Shown one piece after another: positions 32,334 through 42,558 of a DNA stretch of 64,000 nucleotides. This DNA comes from Aricia agestis (taxonomy: Eukaryota > Arthropoda > Insecta > Lepidoptera > Lycaenidae), in the NCBI RefSeq assembly GCF_905147365.1, contig NC_056425.1, positions 2,611,501 through 2,675,500 on the forward strand, written 5' to 3'. The notes under the pieces are model-generated. The model was not told the origin of the DNA and made no database searches. It was given only the letters and a program-made list of their open reading frames with translations. Positions within the stretch are counted from its first letter, which is position 1, and each line of letters begins with the position of its first letter. Position numbers and translations under genes: made by a program.

Positions 32334-32525
32334 AATGGCTGGTTTACACGTATTAAGTAGATAAGTAGTAACTAAATTCTAATTGTCATCTTGTTTAGTA
32401 TTTACTAAATTGTAACTTGCTACTTGCTACTAAATTTTGTGTTTACATGCAATTAACAACTTAAAATTAAGTTAAAATTTTGTTAACAGCTACTTATCAA
32501 CTTAATACGTGTAAACTAGCCATTA
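32333..32525. mobile_element. M1 MITE, copy 2
   Basis: 193 bp between TAATGGCTGG and its complement, in opposite orientation to copy 1 at 12634. It begins at the base where the M3 element ends. Confidence 0.8.
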
Positions 32526-32526
32526 C

Positions 32527-32725
32527 AGCGGGGCCTAAATGGTCGCTGTGAAGAATCATGATATGAATCATAATATGATTCATTTTTCTAAAATCGCAAA
32601 CTGCAACTCTGCTTGCAATTCATTTCTGTATTTTTGTACTGATTTGACATTTGTCAGTTTGACAGTTTTGACAATTCATTTGCTAAATTGATTGAGAGGA
32701 ATTGCTAAATGTGACCATTTTAACC
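32527..32725. repeat. R-E interspersed repeat, copy 1
   Basis: agcggggcctaaatggtcgc, aatcataatatgattcattt and gaattgctaaatgtgacca are shared in order with 48089-48275. Weak inverted ends (taaatggtc/gaccattt) suggest a MITE. Confidence 0.65.
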
Positions 32726-32840
32726 TTTCCACGTCAGATAAAAATAGCTTGTTTTCGTAGCTCTCCTCAATATTGCCCGACTAGAATGTCACACGTGTGA
32801 CTTTAGGGGAGGGGGGCCAGGCTCCCCTCATTGTTTATTT

Positions 32841-32936
32841 CCAAACCAACTAGCAACAGACTAGTTATAGCCACGATTAAACTACCATGGTCTTAACCAG
32901 ACCAGTAGCTTAGACCCTTTCGAAAAAAAAAAAAAG
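32841..32936 (+). repeat. short repeat with 3' A-tail, copy 2
   Basis: Nearly identical to 3983-4070 and ending in an A-run at the same point. Confidence 0.6.
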
Positions 32937-33790
32937 AAGACCATTTTAACCCCGCAGATATTGTCGTGAACCACTTTTCGTATTGCCGACGTTTCGGCTG
33001 TTTTCCTGGGTGGACACTGGACATTCTGGCAAACTTTATAATGTTAAGAACATCCATTACTGATTGAATTTGCATAATATCTACTATCTAGTCTTCAACA
33101 ATATAACAAGGAAACACATCCCTTAAATACATCTAATGTAGGCAACAATAATTATAAGTACACAAATCATATGGGGCTTCTAATTGCGTGTTAGCATGTC
33201 AGTTCATAACTCATAAACTATGCTTTAATTACCCTGCACGTTACTATTTCATGCTTCAGTCAGTTAATGCTGTTTCCCTCACACTTGGTGAAAATTATGA
33301 AACAGCAACACCTTGTTAATGTGCGCGTATATTCATTAACTACCTATTAAGACTTATCAGTTTCAAACTTTGAGCGTAGGAATTATAATAAAATTGTCGT
33401 GTTTACAGAAAATATAATATTACCATAAATATAATGTGTCATTATTATTATGTTTGTTTGTTTACATGAAAAATGTCCAAAAAATACTTTCGACATTTGG
33501 CAAAAATATAGAGTGTATCATGGCAATAGGCTAAATGTACAGTTTACACGGGATAGGCAAAGAAACTAAGCAACTATTAAGTACACTAACCTAACTCGCC
33601 CCATACATACTTTTTACACACACAATACTATCACGTACCTACGGAAGGAAGAAGAGATATCTAAAGTACGAGTATGTGCGCCCTAGAGTGAAAGAGAAAA
33701 AAAAATCAATAAACAAACTACCTGTATACATACAAAGAAAATGGAAAATACAAAAGAATAGCTTCACTCAGGTAAAATGCATACTGGATA
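32937..33790. other. unassigned stretch
   Basis: AT-rich DNA with no recognised gene or repeat. Confidence 0.3.
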
Positions 33791-33798
33791 CACTAAGA

Positions 33799-34151
33799 GG
33801 CTGTCCAGATGAGGCGTTTTACGCGCGTACCCGAGATACTAGAGCTACATAATATAGCGTCCAGATGCCTACGTGCGTTTTGTTACTCGTGCGTAAAATG
33901 CTTGTTTTAATTTGTAAAGCGACTCGCCCGTAAAACGCGCGAGCGACGCGCGAGTCGAAATACTTGGGTGCCATTGCAGCGTCCAGTACTACGCGCGAGT
34001 CCGTTGCGAATGGACGTATTTGATTGGAGCGTAATAATTTTGAGTCCACGTTTGTATAGCGTAAAAACGCGCGTAAAACGCGGTGTCTGGATGCAATAGA
34101 AATTAAAACGCGCGTATGGACTTCGCGCGTAAAACGCCTCATCTGGACAGG
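33799..34151. mobile_element. hAT-like MITE rich in CGCG
   Basis: Inverted ends around ctgtccagatgaggcgtttt extend ~30 bp into acgcgcg. They are flanked by the 8-bp near-repeat CACTAAGA (33791-33798) and CACCAAGA (34152-34159). Internal gcgtccagatgc and taaaacgcgcg motifs repeat. Minus-strand ORFs here are artefacts of the repeat. Confidence 0.8.
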
Positions 34152-34463
34152 CACCAAGACGCTGAAATTGTTGCGAAGCCATATTTCCGCACGTCAAAAA
34201 ATACACATCTATTAAAAATGCTTAAGCTCGGAACCGTTTCTAGTGGCCATTCAGAAAACAACAAAGAACTAGGCGGCCATTTATACTTTTATTTACCATT
34301 CGATAGAATTGCCTGCGCGGAAGTACTCTGGATTTTTTCTGTACATCGTTTTTAGGCATACAGTGAAATTGGTCGCGAATGTTGTACTAAAACGTCTAAA
34401 AGTGTTTAAAAAACTTCTGACATTTTTTCGTCGAGAGAACTGCTTATTTGGCTTACCATTGAA
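34152..34463. other. unassigned stretch
   Basis: A 79-codon ORF starts inside the hAT-like element and has no motif. No gene is called. Confidence 0.3.
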
Positions 34464-34902
34464 ACAGTTAATGTAAAATTTAGTTTGTTATTATTTTTAG
34501 CAATATTCCGCGAAAACAACTTCCACCTTTAAGTAAATGAGTGAGTGTACGCATAGGCATGCGTACAGCACCTCCCTCCTCCCACACTGCCTATGCGTAC
34601 ACTCGCATGCAAGAACTTGCAAACACCACCACCACACAAGCAATAATGTTGGCAAATCCGTGCAAGGCCCCTCACCACCATGCAGGTTGAAAACCTCGAC
34701 GCGCGTTTCGCCCCAACACCGGAGCATCCTCAGGATGTGGACTCTACGAACAACGTCCGTTGTTCGTTGCCTATGTGTACACTCACTCATTTACTTAAAG
34801 GTGGAAGTTGTTTTCGCGGAATATTGCTAAAAATAATGACAAACTAAATTTAAACTATGGATTTCCGCAAAGTAACGCCTGATTCCATTAACAGTTAATG
34901 TA
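34464..34902. mobile_element. foldback element with ~80-bp arms and a 12-bp flanking repeat
   Basis: Arms at ~34477-34560 and ~34768-34853 are near-perfect inverted copies (aaatttagtttgtt, agcaatattccgcgaaaac, tgagtgagtgtacgcatagg). A 12-bp direct repeat acagttaatgta lies at 34464-34475 and 34891-34902. The core has a CACCAC-rich tract and gacgcgcgtttcgcccc. Mirror-image ORFs on the two strands arise from the arms. Confidence 0.75.
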
Positions 34903-34911
34903 GCTGCTGTG

Positions 34912-35172
34912 CCCCCAGTGGTAGTGGTTTAGAGCGATCGAAATTCTTGAGTTCGATTCCCGCGTCGAAAAAAGTTTATTTTCAAATTTGGTTAGGACAA
35001 TTATACAGAATCAATATTGTCTGACTAGAAGATCCATGCGTCGGATGGACATGTAAAAAGTCGGCCCTGTGCCGGATCTCTCTTCAGTCATGTTGATTAG
35101 ACCACTGGGTTACGAGAGTAAAAGACGAGTGCTCTTGTGTATTGCGCACACACTTGGGCGCTATAAAAGTAC
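34912..35172 (+). mobile_element. SINE-B, 3'-truncated
   Basis: The tRNA-like head cagtggtagtggtttagagc and B-box gagttcgattcccgcgtcg are followed by ggttaggacaatta and ctcttgtgtattgcgcacac. It stops after gcgctataaaag. Confidence 0.8.
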
Positions 35173-35208
35173 GTAGCTAAACCACAAAATATTAAATGTG
35201 CCCAAAAA

Positions 35209-35441
35209 TCCATACTTCCATATTAATATTATAAATGCGAAAGTGTGTCTGTCTGTCTGTCTGTCTCTATGTCTGTTACCTCTTCACGCCTAAACGGCTG
35301 AGCTGATTGGGCTGAAATTTGGTACAGAGATACCCTGAGTCCCGGGAAAGGGCATAGGACACTTTTTATCCCGAAAAAATGTACGGTTTCCGCGCGATAA
35401 ACTAATTTTGGCGCAATGGAGGCGCAATGGGCGTCATCTAG
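35209..35441 (+). mobile_element. HEL-1 Helitron-like element, full-length
   Basis: 5' TCCATACTTCCATATTAAT follows A. It has a (GTCT)n tract and ends gggcgtcatCTAG before T. The terminal hairpin has changed to gcgcaatggaggcgcaat. Confidence 0.8.
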
Positions 35442-35938
35442 TGAATAATAAATTACTGGTTGGTGTTTTTGGAGCGTACTTACTACTCACAATCGTGCTT
35501 TACGAGTAGGAAGTAAGCGAATGAAAATTCGGCCGATAGTAATATAAACTCTAATAAAGTTTAGAAACAAAGACCGCTTGTTTCTATAGAAGTGGGAACA
35601 ATGGGCAGTTGTATGACCGTAGGCGAGGGCCATTCATACATTTTTCAATTCAATTTCTAAATTGCCTCTGATGGTTAAATACCCTGTGATTTTTTTTCAT
35701 ACGGCATTTTTTACTTACCATCAAAATTGATTAGATTTGAAAACAGAATTCAGTATATAATTTAGGTAGTTTTTAAGCGATCTTCGTCAGCGTTCCATTT
35801 TTAATTTGTTTTGTTATCATGTGTTTGTTTTTATTGTTACAGGTATGTACATTGTACAGTCAAAGCACACTCACGTTTACACATCACATAGTCATCCTCA
35901 CCCCTCCCGAGGTCTCCGAGTACAACGTAAGAGCAGAT
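35442..35938. other. unassigned stretch
   Basis: No gene or repeat was recognised. Confidence 0.3.
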
Positions 35939-36790
35939 CAGTGTTGCCAGACGTCCCGATTTTGACGAGACGTTCCGATTTTTAAGTCAAAGTTAAATGT
36001 GTACTTGGAGCGTGCTGAGAAACAAAGGTGGAAGGGTCAATGAAAATTAGACTGTGGGAAATATCCACCTCTAATTTTCTATGACTACTATCTTTCTGAA
36101 TGTCACGTAAGGACCCTGGACCATGTAAGGCCACTCTAACGGGAAAATACTTTTTATTCGTTAACTAACCAAATAAATTAAGGAAACAATTTATCAAATA
36201 ATGCTCTGTTTTATCAGGTATCATATTATACATCACTTTTTAACCTAGCTTGAATAGGCATTTAATAAACTTAATTTTTGTTAAGCTCTTCCAAATGGCC
36301 TTGCAAGGAACACAGATCCAAACAAGGCCAATATTATACATCAGTCGTTTAACTTGAAAATAGAGTTACAAGTATTTATTTATCTGCTTTTACTACAACG
36401 ATAATATTATAATCTCTTTCAATTAAACAACACGTGAAATGCTCAATATAGTATTTATAATAATTATTATTATCTAAAAAACTTTAACGAACATTGCTTG
36501 AACATCATCTTCTAACTAAAATTCTTTAAAAATAGCACTAATGAGTACCTATCACTTTGACACTTTATAATTACTATGACTTTTTAATAGTTGGCCTTCA
36601 AAGGAACGTGGCCTTACATGGTCCAGGGTCGTTAGACCTAATATTAAGTCAAATAAAAAGATAAAAATTCGAAAACTTTTGTTTTTATACGCTCTTTACT
36701 ATGTCCCGCTTTTGACGGAAGAATCCCGATTTTTTCACTGAAAAAGTTCCAAAGTACCGACTTGGCACAAAAAAAAATCTGGCAACGCTG
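35939..36790. mobile_element. hAT-like element with an internal TIR element
   Basis: Ends CAGTGTTGCCAGA and TCTGGCAACGCTG are inverted, with the 8-bp near-repeat GAGCAGAT (35931-35938) and GTGCAGAT (36791-36798). Subterminal tcccgattttgac and gtcccgcttttgacgg also correspond. The element has no transposase ORF and contains the separate inverted-repeat unit at 36112-36630. Confidence 0.75.
36112..36630. mobile_element. TIR element nested in the hAT-like element
   Basis: Perfect 23-bp inverted ends (GACCCTGGACCATGTAAGGC, then CAC) bound a 519-bp AT-rich core without an ORF. No clear target duplication was found. Confidence 0.65.
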
Positions 36791-37347
36791 GTGCAGATAT
36801 AGGCCGGCGTAGACTAATTATTATAGAATTTGGTTTTGAAGATAAGCCGAATAATGTGGGTGTAAGGTTAGGTCGTGTGTATATTGCGTATAATTTCTAT
36901 TATACACAATATACACACTTTTCTAAGTGTTATTTATTACTTGTTATTAACATTATTTATTCTTTAAGCACGATTTTTACCTATCTCCAGTAGTCTAATT
37001 AATTCGAAACTTTGCATACGTGATAAGAGCCAATGACAACGCAATCATTTGTTAATGTGTGTAAAAAATATGAAAAAACATCTTTTTTTCAGTAACTATT
37101 ATTTTTTAAAACGTCGAGTCGGGTCTGCCTCAAATGGAAATATCGACAACCCTAATTCTTCACAATAACAAAGTTATTAAATACCTAATTATAACGGAAT
37201 TCACAGTTACAGTAATATTGAATGGCGTGACTATTTCAAATAATTACGACCCTAAATGAGTTTAGCTACGCGCTTAATATGCTTACTTCGTATTATAACA
37301 ATTAATATTACTGTTATTAAACAATAATATCCATTATATAATAGTAC
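36791..37347. other. unassigned AT-rich stretch
   Basis: No gene or repeat was recognised. Confidence 0.3.
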
Positions 37348-37349
37348 CT

Positions 37350-37705
37350 GATGACCGAGCTTTGCTCGGTATAGCAAACACTCATTGACTTCGTGTTACT
37401 TAATAACGCCATCTGCTGGTCGTTAAAACAATTAGTTGCTTACAAAATAGTATTAATATTCGCCAATAGATGTCAGGAAGAGTCATATTTTTCAGTTTAT
37501 CGATTCGATAATCGATAAACTGAAAAATCATTTTCACAATATAAAACACGAATAAAAAGACATTTTCTGAAAATGATTCCTAGCTAGATCGATTTATCGC
37601 CCCCGAGACCCCCTATATACTAAATTTCATGAAAATCGTTGGAGCCGATTCCGAGATTCCAATTATATATATATATACAAGAATTGCTCGTTTACAGATA
37701 TAAGA
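37350..37705 (-). mobile_element. HEL-2 Helitron-like element, long copy
   Basis: In minus orientation it has hairpin ccgagctttgctcgg at the 3' end, although the terminal CTAG is lost. It carries ~150 bp of extra DNA, including a 36-bp palindrome (tcagtttatcgattcg, ~37492-37527). The 5' TCTTATATC lies at 37705, directly against SINE-A. Confidence 0.7.
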
Positions 37706-37977
37706 TAATAATATCTATGGACGCTTCACACCACGTCAGTCTGGCTCCGTGGTAAGTACCTGAAGGACTTGTGTTATGGGTACCAGACAACGGAAATATA
37801 TTTAATACTTTTATACTATACATAATATATTTAAGATTTGTATTATATCATACACATATTTTATACACACCCATGACCCAGGAACTTTGAAAACTTTTTG
37901 TTCCGTTGGCGGGATTCGAACCCGCGACCCCCGGCTTGAGCTACCGACAGCCCACCCACTGAGCCACAGAGGTCGTC
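37706..37977 (-). mobile_element. SINE-A, full-length
   Basis: A tRNA-derived SINE. The minus strand begins GACGACCTCTGTGGCTCAGT (A-box region) and has B-box GGTTCGAATCC-like sequence (plus strand gggattcgaacccgcg). Its body runs through gtaccagacaacggaaat to the 3' end atagatattatta. Confidence 0.88.
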
Positions 37978-38126
37978 ATTTTAATTCCATTCTAATGTTA
38001 TAAATGCAATGTAGGTATGTCTATTATATCTTCATTAAGCCGCTAAATGTATATTTTGAGTCTAGGAAAAGAACAGAATAGCTTTGGTCTCCGAAAAATT
38101 AAGAAAGTACGATATTATAATATTAA

Positions 38127-38580
38127 TCCTACTAATATTATAAACGCGAAAGTTTGTATGTATGGATGTTTGTTAATCTTACACACTTACTAATGAATGG
38201 ATTTTAATGAAACTGTACAATAATATTGTATTTTTTTTTTAATTTTATAAGGGGGCAAACGAGCAAACGGGTCACCTGATGGAAAGCAACTTCCGTCGCC
38301 CATGGACACACGCAGCATCAAAAGAGCTGCAGGTGCGTTGCCGGCCTTTCAAGAGGGACTAGGGTAATAGGGAAGGGTAGGGAAGGGAAGGAAATAGGGG
38401 AGGGTAGGGAAGGGAATTGGGCCTCCGGTAAACTCACTCACTCGGCGAAACACAGCACAAGCGCTGTTTCACACGGGTTTACTGTGAGGACGTGGTATTT
38501 CTCCGGTCCAGCCGGTCCATTCGTGCCGAAGCATGGCTCTCCCACGTGTAAAATTTCATTAAAATCCATCAGAATAACAC
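38127..38580 (+). mobile_element. Helitron-like relic split by SINE-C
   Basis: tcctactaatattataaacg and cgaaagtttgtatgtatgg, then atggattttaatgaaact, are interrupted by SINE-C. The sequence resumes at aatttcattaaaatccatc. The pattern resembles a HEL-1 relative; the 3' end is not clear. Confidence 0.5.
38228..38558 (-). mobile_element. SINE-C, full-length
   Basis: Plus-strand tttttttttaattttataa and ggggcaaacgagcaaacgg mark the 3' end and gaagcatggctctcccacgt the 5' end. It includes a G/A-rich agggaagggaaggaaatag tract. This is one of the most complete copies. Confidence 0.85.
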
Positions 38581-38820
38581 AATGGTGTTAGGTAAATAAC
38601 ATTCATCATCATCACTACCATAAACCATTACACCATGCATCATCACAGTATGTTCCTATTACTAGTACTTTTCGTCTATTATTACATTTCATTTAAAAAC
38701 TTATATTTTTTATAAGTTAAACGTGTATCTGTGTGGGTGTTTGTGTATGTTCGTAGCATTGTAGCATCCAAACGGGTGGTCCAATATCTTTTCCTCTTCT
38801 TTGATAATCCAATATCCATA
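38581..38820. other. unassigned stretch
   Basis: Low-complexity atcatcatcactacc and AT-rich DNA. No gene was recognised. Confidence 0.3.
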
Positions 38821-39028
38821 TCCAAACTAATATTATAAATGCGAAAGTGTGTCTGTCTATCTTTTACCTCTTCACGTTCAAAACCGCTGGACTGATTTTG
38901 TAGAAATTTGGTTTAGAGATCTTTTAAGTTCCGGGAAAGGACATAGGATACTTTTTATCCCGGAAAATGTACGGTTCCCACGCGATAAACGAATTTTGGC
39001 GCAACGGAGTTGCGGGCGTCATCTAGTT
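38821..39028 (+). mobile_element. HEL-1 Helitron-like element, full-length reference copy
   Basis: 208 bp. The 5' end TCCAAACTAATATTATAAAT follows A. The 3' hairpin GCAACGGAGTTGC (39003-39015) is followed by nine bases, then CTAG (39025-39028) before T. There are no inverted repeats or target duplication. It has no ORF, so it is nonautonomous. Confidence 0.88.
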
Positions 39029-39041
39029 TTGTATAAAAACT

Positions 39042-39323
39042 AGATGACCCGGCAACGTTGTGTTGCAATTATATACATTACTAGCTGTCCCGGCAAACGT
39101 TTCTTTGCCATATAAAGTACTAGATGACGCCCTAACTCCGTTGCGCCAAAACTCGTTTATCGTGCGGGAATCGTGCACTTTCTGGGACAAAAAGTATCCG
39201 ATGTCCTTTCCGGGACTCAAAGTATCTCCATTTCAGCCAAATCGGTTCAGCGGTTTGGGCGTGAAGAGGTAACAGACAGACAGACAGACAGACACACTTT
39301 CGCATTTATAATATTAGTATGGA
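39042..39323 (-). mobile_element. HEL-1 copy with three successive 3' ends
   Basis: A HEL-1 body on the minus strand (5' end TCCATACTAATATT at 39323) meets CTAG at 39120-39123. Two more hairpin-CTAG modules follow at 39081 (hairpin ggcaaacgtttctttgcc) and 39042 (hairpin gcaacgttgtgttgc). The three CTAGs are spaced exactly 39 bp apart. Confidence 0.75.
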
Positions 39324-39792
39324 TTTCTAGTATCAATACAAAAAGTTGATAAAAACCTATTAGTACGATCAAATTAATAAAATCAGCGGAAATATTTCGT
39401 GTAGTTTTGAAAATCGCTACAGTTATTCCTTGTGATATCCAGATGAACATGTCAAAAGTCCTCAAGGGTGGGGGGTGAGCTAAGAGTGTAGGGGGGGGTC
39501 AAAGGACCCTTTTTTTAGGTTTTTGCTCATAAGTAAAAAACCTGCACAAATAGCATTACGGTTACTTCTAGGAAAATTTTCTACATAAAATTTCCTCTAA
39601 ATTATGTCCTATAAATTTTTTTGTACGGTCGATACTTTAGGAACTACAGGGGGGGTCAAATTCCTCAAAAGTGCGAATCTCGAAAATAACACGCATCGAA
39701 CGTCCGAGACTAAGAAAACAACTTATTCTGATTCAAATACCTGCTATTCACAGATAATTATTTGTCCTAGCTGCTATTATTACAAAACGTTA

Positions 39793-40315
39793 GACTAGTC
39801 ACCATGGAATTAGGAAGTACTATACAGCTGGAAGGCTTACTTCATCATTTTGAAATATTAAAATGAACCTTACTTCCATGTGCTAAAGTATTATTTTTAT
39901 TAACTAATATCTCCTTATAGTAGCGAGCACGAGCGAGAAATCGATTTTCTTGGTTTGTCCCTTTCGCACAATTGCCATGTAAAATATACGATAATACATT
40001 GGTAGTAAATTGAAAAAAGCATTTTTCGTAGAAAACGATAAAATAAGGCATAAATATTATATAAACGACATGTTTTAATACTGCGCTTTCCTGCTTCAGT
40101 TTAATATTATTTAATTTCAATAATTGTTATTAAACTGAGCTTCTCAGTTGTGCGATTTTCTTTTAAAATGTCTTAAGATTTACACATAGGCAAGAAGCAT
40201 GGTTACACTAGTTTGAAAGGGACAGACCAAGATTAATGACCTCTCGCTCGTCGCATGCTTAATGCACAGTAAGCTTTCCAGCTGTACGAAGTTCTTACTA
40301 ATTCCATGCTAGTCA
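39793..40315. repeat. internal palindrome at the 5' end of the CXC ORF
   Basis: gactagtcaccatggaatta, atacagctggaaggctta and ttcttggtttgtccctttc (39793-39985) recur inverted at ~40195-40315 with differences. The right arm runs into the first codons of the ORF, so the ORF start may be created by this arm. Confidence 0.6.
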
Positions 40316-41025
40316 CTCTTTCCACACGTTTTGTATGTGTGCCTAATATCAAAGAGCTACGAGCGATAGGGACGACGCTATACGTAAGCAGTGCAAATGC
40401 TTCTCTTTCCTTTCTTACCTGGCGCGACACAACTTCAGCTATTTACAGGAAAGGCAAAGTGTCAGTTGTTAAGCTATTTGATCAAAAACCAAAAATCAAG
40501 GATATTGCCGCCATCTTCTACAATCCAACATCAACATCTGAAGAAATAGCAGAGTCAGGAGAAAGGATGTTTTTGACGATGTATCGTGCAGCCACTGATC
40601 AGCTTGATCTTAACAGACATCGATACTCAGTTTTTGTCAAATCCAGCACCAAATCCAAACCAGATCTTTCCTCTCTCCCACCTACAAAAGGATCAGCAAA
40701 ATTTCACTCATTCCGAGTGTTCCACCAAGTACAAGAGTGGTTAGGTAACGCACTGCCTCCTGAAATGTGGAGATGGAAGCGAGGAGCTGATGGAAACCTC
40801 GAGCCTGTTACCACTCATGATCCTCCAGCTCCTGACACCGTGCTGAAGTCAATATTTTGTCGCTGCAAAAGTGATTGCACTGGTAATTGTGGATGCCGAA
40901 AAGCTGGTATCACGTGCAGTCTAGTATGCAACGGCTGCTTGGGTTCGTGTACAAATGGCGTACCTGTAGATTTGGTAGATATAGAAGGTGAAGATGATGA
41001 TGATGTAGTAGAAGAAAATTATTGA
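40306..41025 (+). CDS. CXC-type cysteine-rich protein, probably 5'-truncated (239 aa)
   Basis: The reading frame lies inside the inverted-repeat block. Residues ~120-150 read SLPPTKGSAKFHSFRVFHQV and EWLG, a motif I know from a multi-copy uncharacterised protein family of arthropods and other animals. Residues 185-215 form a cysteine cluster with spacing CXCX3CX3CXCX6CX3CX2CX3C, resembling tesmin/TSO1 CXC motifs, which bind zinc and in some proteins DNA. An acidic tail (EGEDDDDVVEEN) ends the protein. Residues 1-8 lie in the palindrome arm, so the ATG at 40306 may be secondary and the original N-terminus lost. The frame has no internal stop, which suggests a recent copy or selection. The biochemical function is unknown; DNA binding is inference. 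Confidence 0.65.
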   Translation: MLVTLSTRFVCVPNIKELRAIGTTLYVSSANASLSFLTWRDTTSAIYRKGKVSVVKLFDQKPKIKDIAAIFYNPTSTSEEIAESGERMFLTMYRAATDQLDLNRHRYSVFVKSSTKSKPDLSSLPPTKGSAKFHSFRVFHQVQEWLGNALPPEMWRWKRGADGNLEPVTTHDPPAPDTVLKSIFCRCKSDCTGNCGCRKAGITCSLVCNGCLGSCTNGVPVDLVDIEGEDDDDVVEENY

Positions 41026-41410
41026 TTTAATTAAGACTGTCTAATTATTATTTTCTAGTTTTGAATACATTTTGAAAACATACCAATTTTATTTTATTTA
41101 TAAAACCGTCTCATTTTTTATACCTATATAAAGTTGAACACTCTGTAACTTCTAAAGTATCGACCATACAAAAAATATTAAAGGATCAAATTTAAAGGAA
41201 ATTTTATGTAGAATGTTTTCCTAGAAGTAACCGTTACGCCATTTGTGCAGGTTTTAGACTTATGAGCTAAAATCTAAAAAAAGGGTCCTTTGACCCCCCC
41301 CTACACCTTTAGCTCACCCCCCACCCTTGGGGATTTTCGATATGTTTATCTGAATATCTCAAGGAATAACTGTAGCGATTTTCAAAACTACACGAATTAT
41401 TTCCGCTGAT

Positions 41411-42399
41411 CGTCCATTTTCGGCTTAATTTTCTTAGGCTATATTCTTAGGCCTAACTGAATGTACATGTACACCTAAAGGTACATATTATACAAAATTT
41501 CATTAAAATCGGTTAAGGAGTTTTGGAGGAGTTCGCGCACAACCATGACTGTGACACAAGAATTTAATATATGAGAAATAGACAACCCTAATAGGCCGTC
41601 ACCTAACTCGGGCAATTAATTAACTTCTAAAATCAAATCTTAATCAACAAAGTAATCAGTGAGGCGTAAGTCGTGGGTCGGCTTCGATTTAATAATTTTA
41701 CGATTGACTTTACGCCAATGGTCCCTTGACATCCGGATTTTAGAATTTCAATTAAATGTAAATTTTACGTTATTTATAGTAGAAACTGGTCAAATGCTGT
41801 AGGGATGATCCCCTACAGCATTAAAACAGTTTTTACACAATGTTTCTGTATAAAACTCACAGAGCACAAAATGCTGTTTAAATTTTAATTTTATTTTAGA
41901 CTTGAATTCTATTTTTCGGTACTTACCTATTTAATATTAAGGACATAAAATACATAATCAACATAAAATGATGCAAAAATAGACTAATTTTCCCTCTTAT
42001 TTTATATTAAAAAAAAACACCTCAGTCATCACAGTACGATCTTCAAGTGTTGCTATTACATAAGACTCCCAAAATTACGCGCCGAGTAAACACTTCCCTT
42101 TACAAGAAGATAACCTCCGATTTTTACAAGACAACAACTCCTCCTTTACAGTACCTACTGATCGAAAACATCCCAGAATTTATGATAAGCCCGCGGAAAC
42201 AAGGAGCATACCCAATTTATTTTAAGGGCCGAGCTATATGAGGCTCTCGTCTTCTCATCTTATTAATCATTTTTTGTTCTTATTTTGTATCTATATCGCT
42301 ACTAGATTCTGCCGGTTTGTTGGAATAACCGTACATATTTCGTGATAAAAATTATCTGTCCTTTCCTAAGATTTTAAGTGTCTTCATAAGTAATACAGT
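41411..42399. other. repeat-poor stretch with a Helitron-like scrap
   Basis: tttcattaaaatcggttaag and gtgacacaagaatttaatat (41497-41572) resemble an eroded Helitron 3' half. Otherwise it is AT-rich with no gene recognised. Confidence 0.35.
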
Positions 42400-42558
42400 T
42401 AGATGAAGTCAGCAACTCCGTTGCGCCAAAATTCGTTTTTCCGGGACTCAAATATGGATATCTATACCAAATTTTAGCAAAATTGGTTTAGCAGTTTTGC
42501 CGTGAAAAGGTAACAGACAGACAAACACACTTTCACATTTATAATATTATAGTATGGA
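42400..42558 (-). mobile_element. HEL-1 Helitron-like element, internally deleted
   Basis: agatgaagtcagcaactccg and ttgcgccaaaattcg, then tccgggactcaaat, gtaacagacagac and acatttataatattatag, follow HEL-1 order in minus orientation. The CTAG is lost. Confidence 0.7.

Larger units (their letters stand above)
39382..41410. mobile_element. element with ~265-bp terminal inverted repeats carrying a CXC-motif ORF
   Basis: The left arm 39382-39648 and right arm 41143-41410 are inverted copies at roughly 85-90% identity by eye, sharing atcagcggaaat, ttcgtgtagttttgaaaatc, gggtggggggtgagcta and gtcaaaggaccc. They enclose ~1.5 kb with one ORF (40306-41025) and a smaller palindrome (39793-40315). No known transposase or clear target duplication was found. 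It could be a nonautonomous transposon that carries a protein gene, or a truncated copy of a larger element. Confidence 0.6.

Noticed and set aside
34497..34830. Two 97-codon ORFs on opposite strands starting with the same peptide
   Set aside because: They are identical at their ends because both read the two arms of the foldback element.
37906..37977. Possible tRNA gene (gattcgaacccgcg with GCCACAGAGGTCGTC)
   Set aside because: It is the tRNA-derived head of SINE-A, repeated at 50394, 60904 and 63126 with the same non-tRNA body; no cloverleaf 3' acceptor was found.
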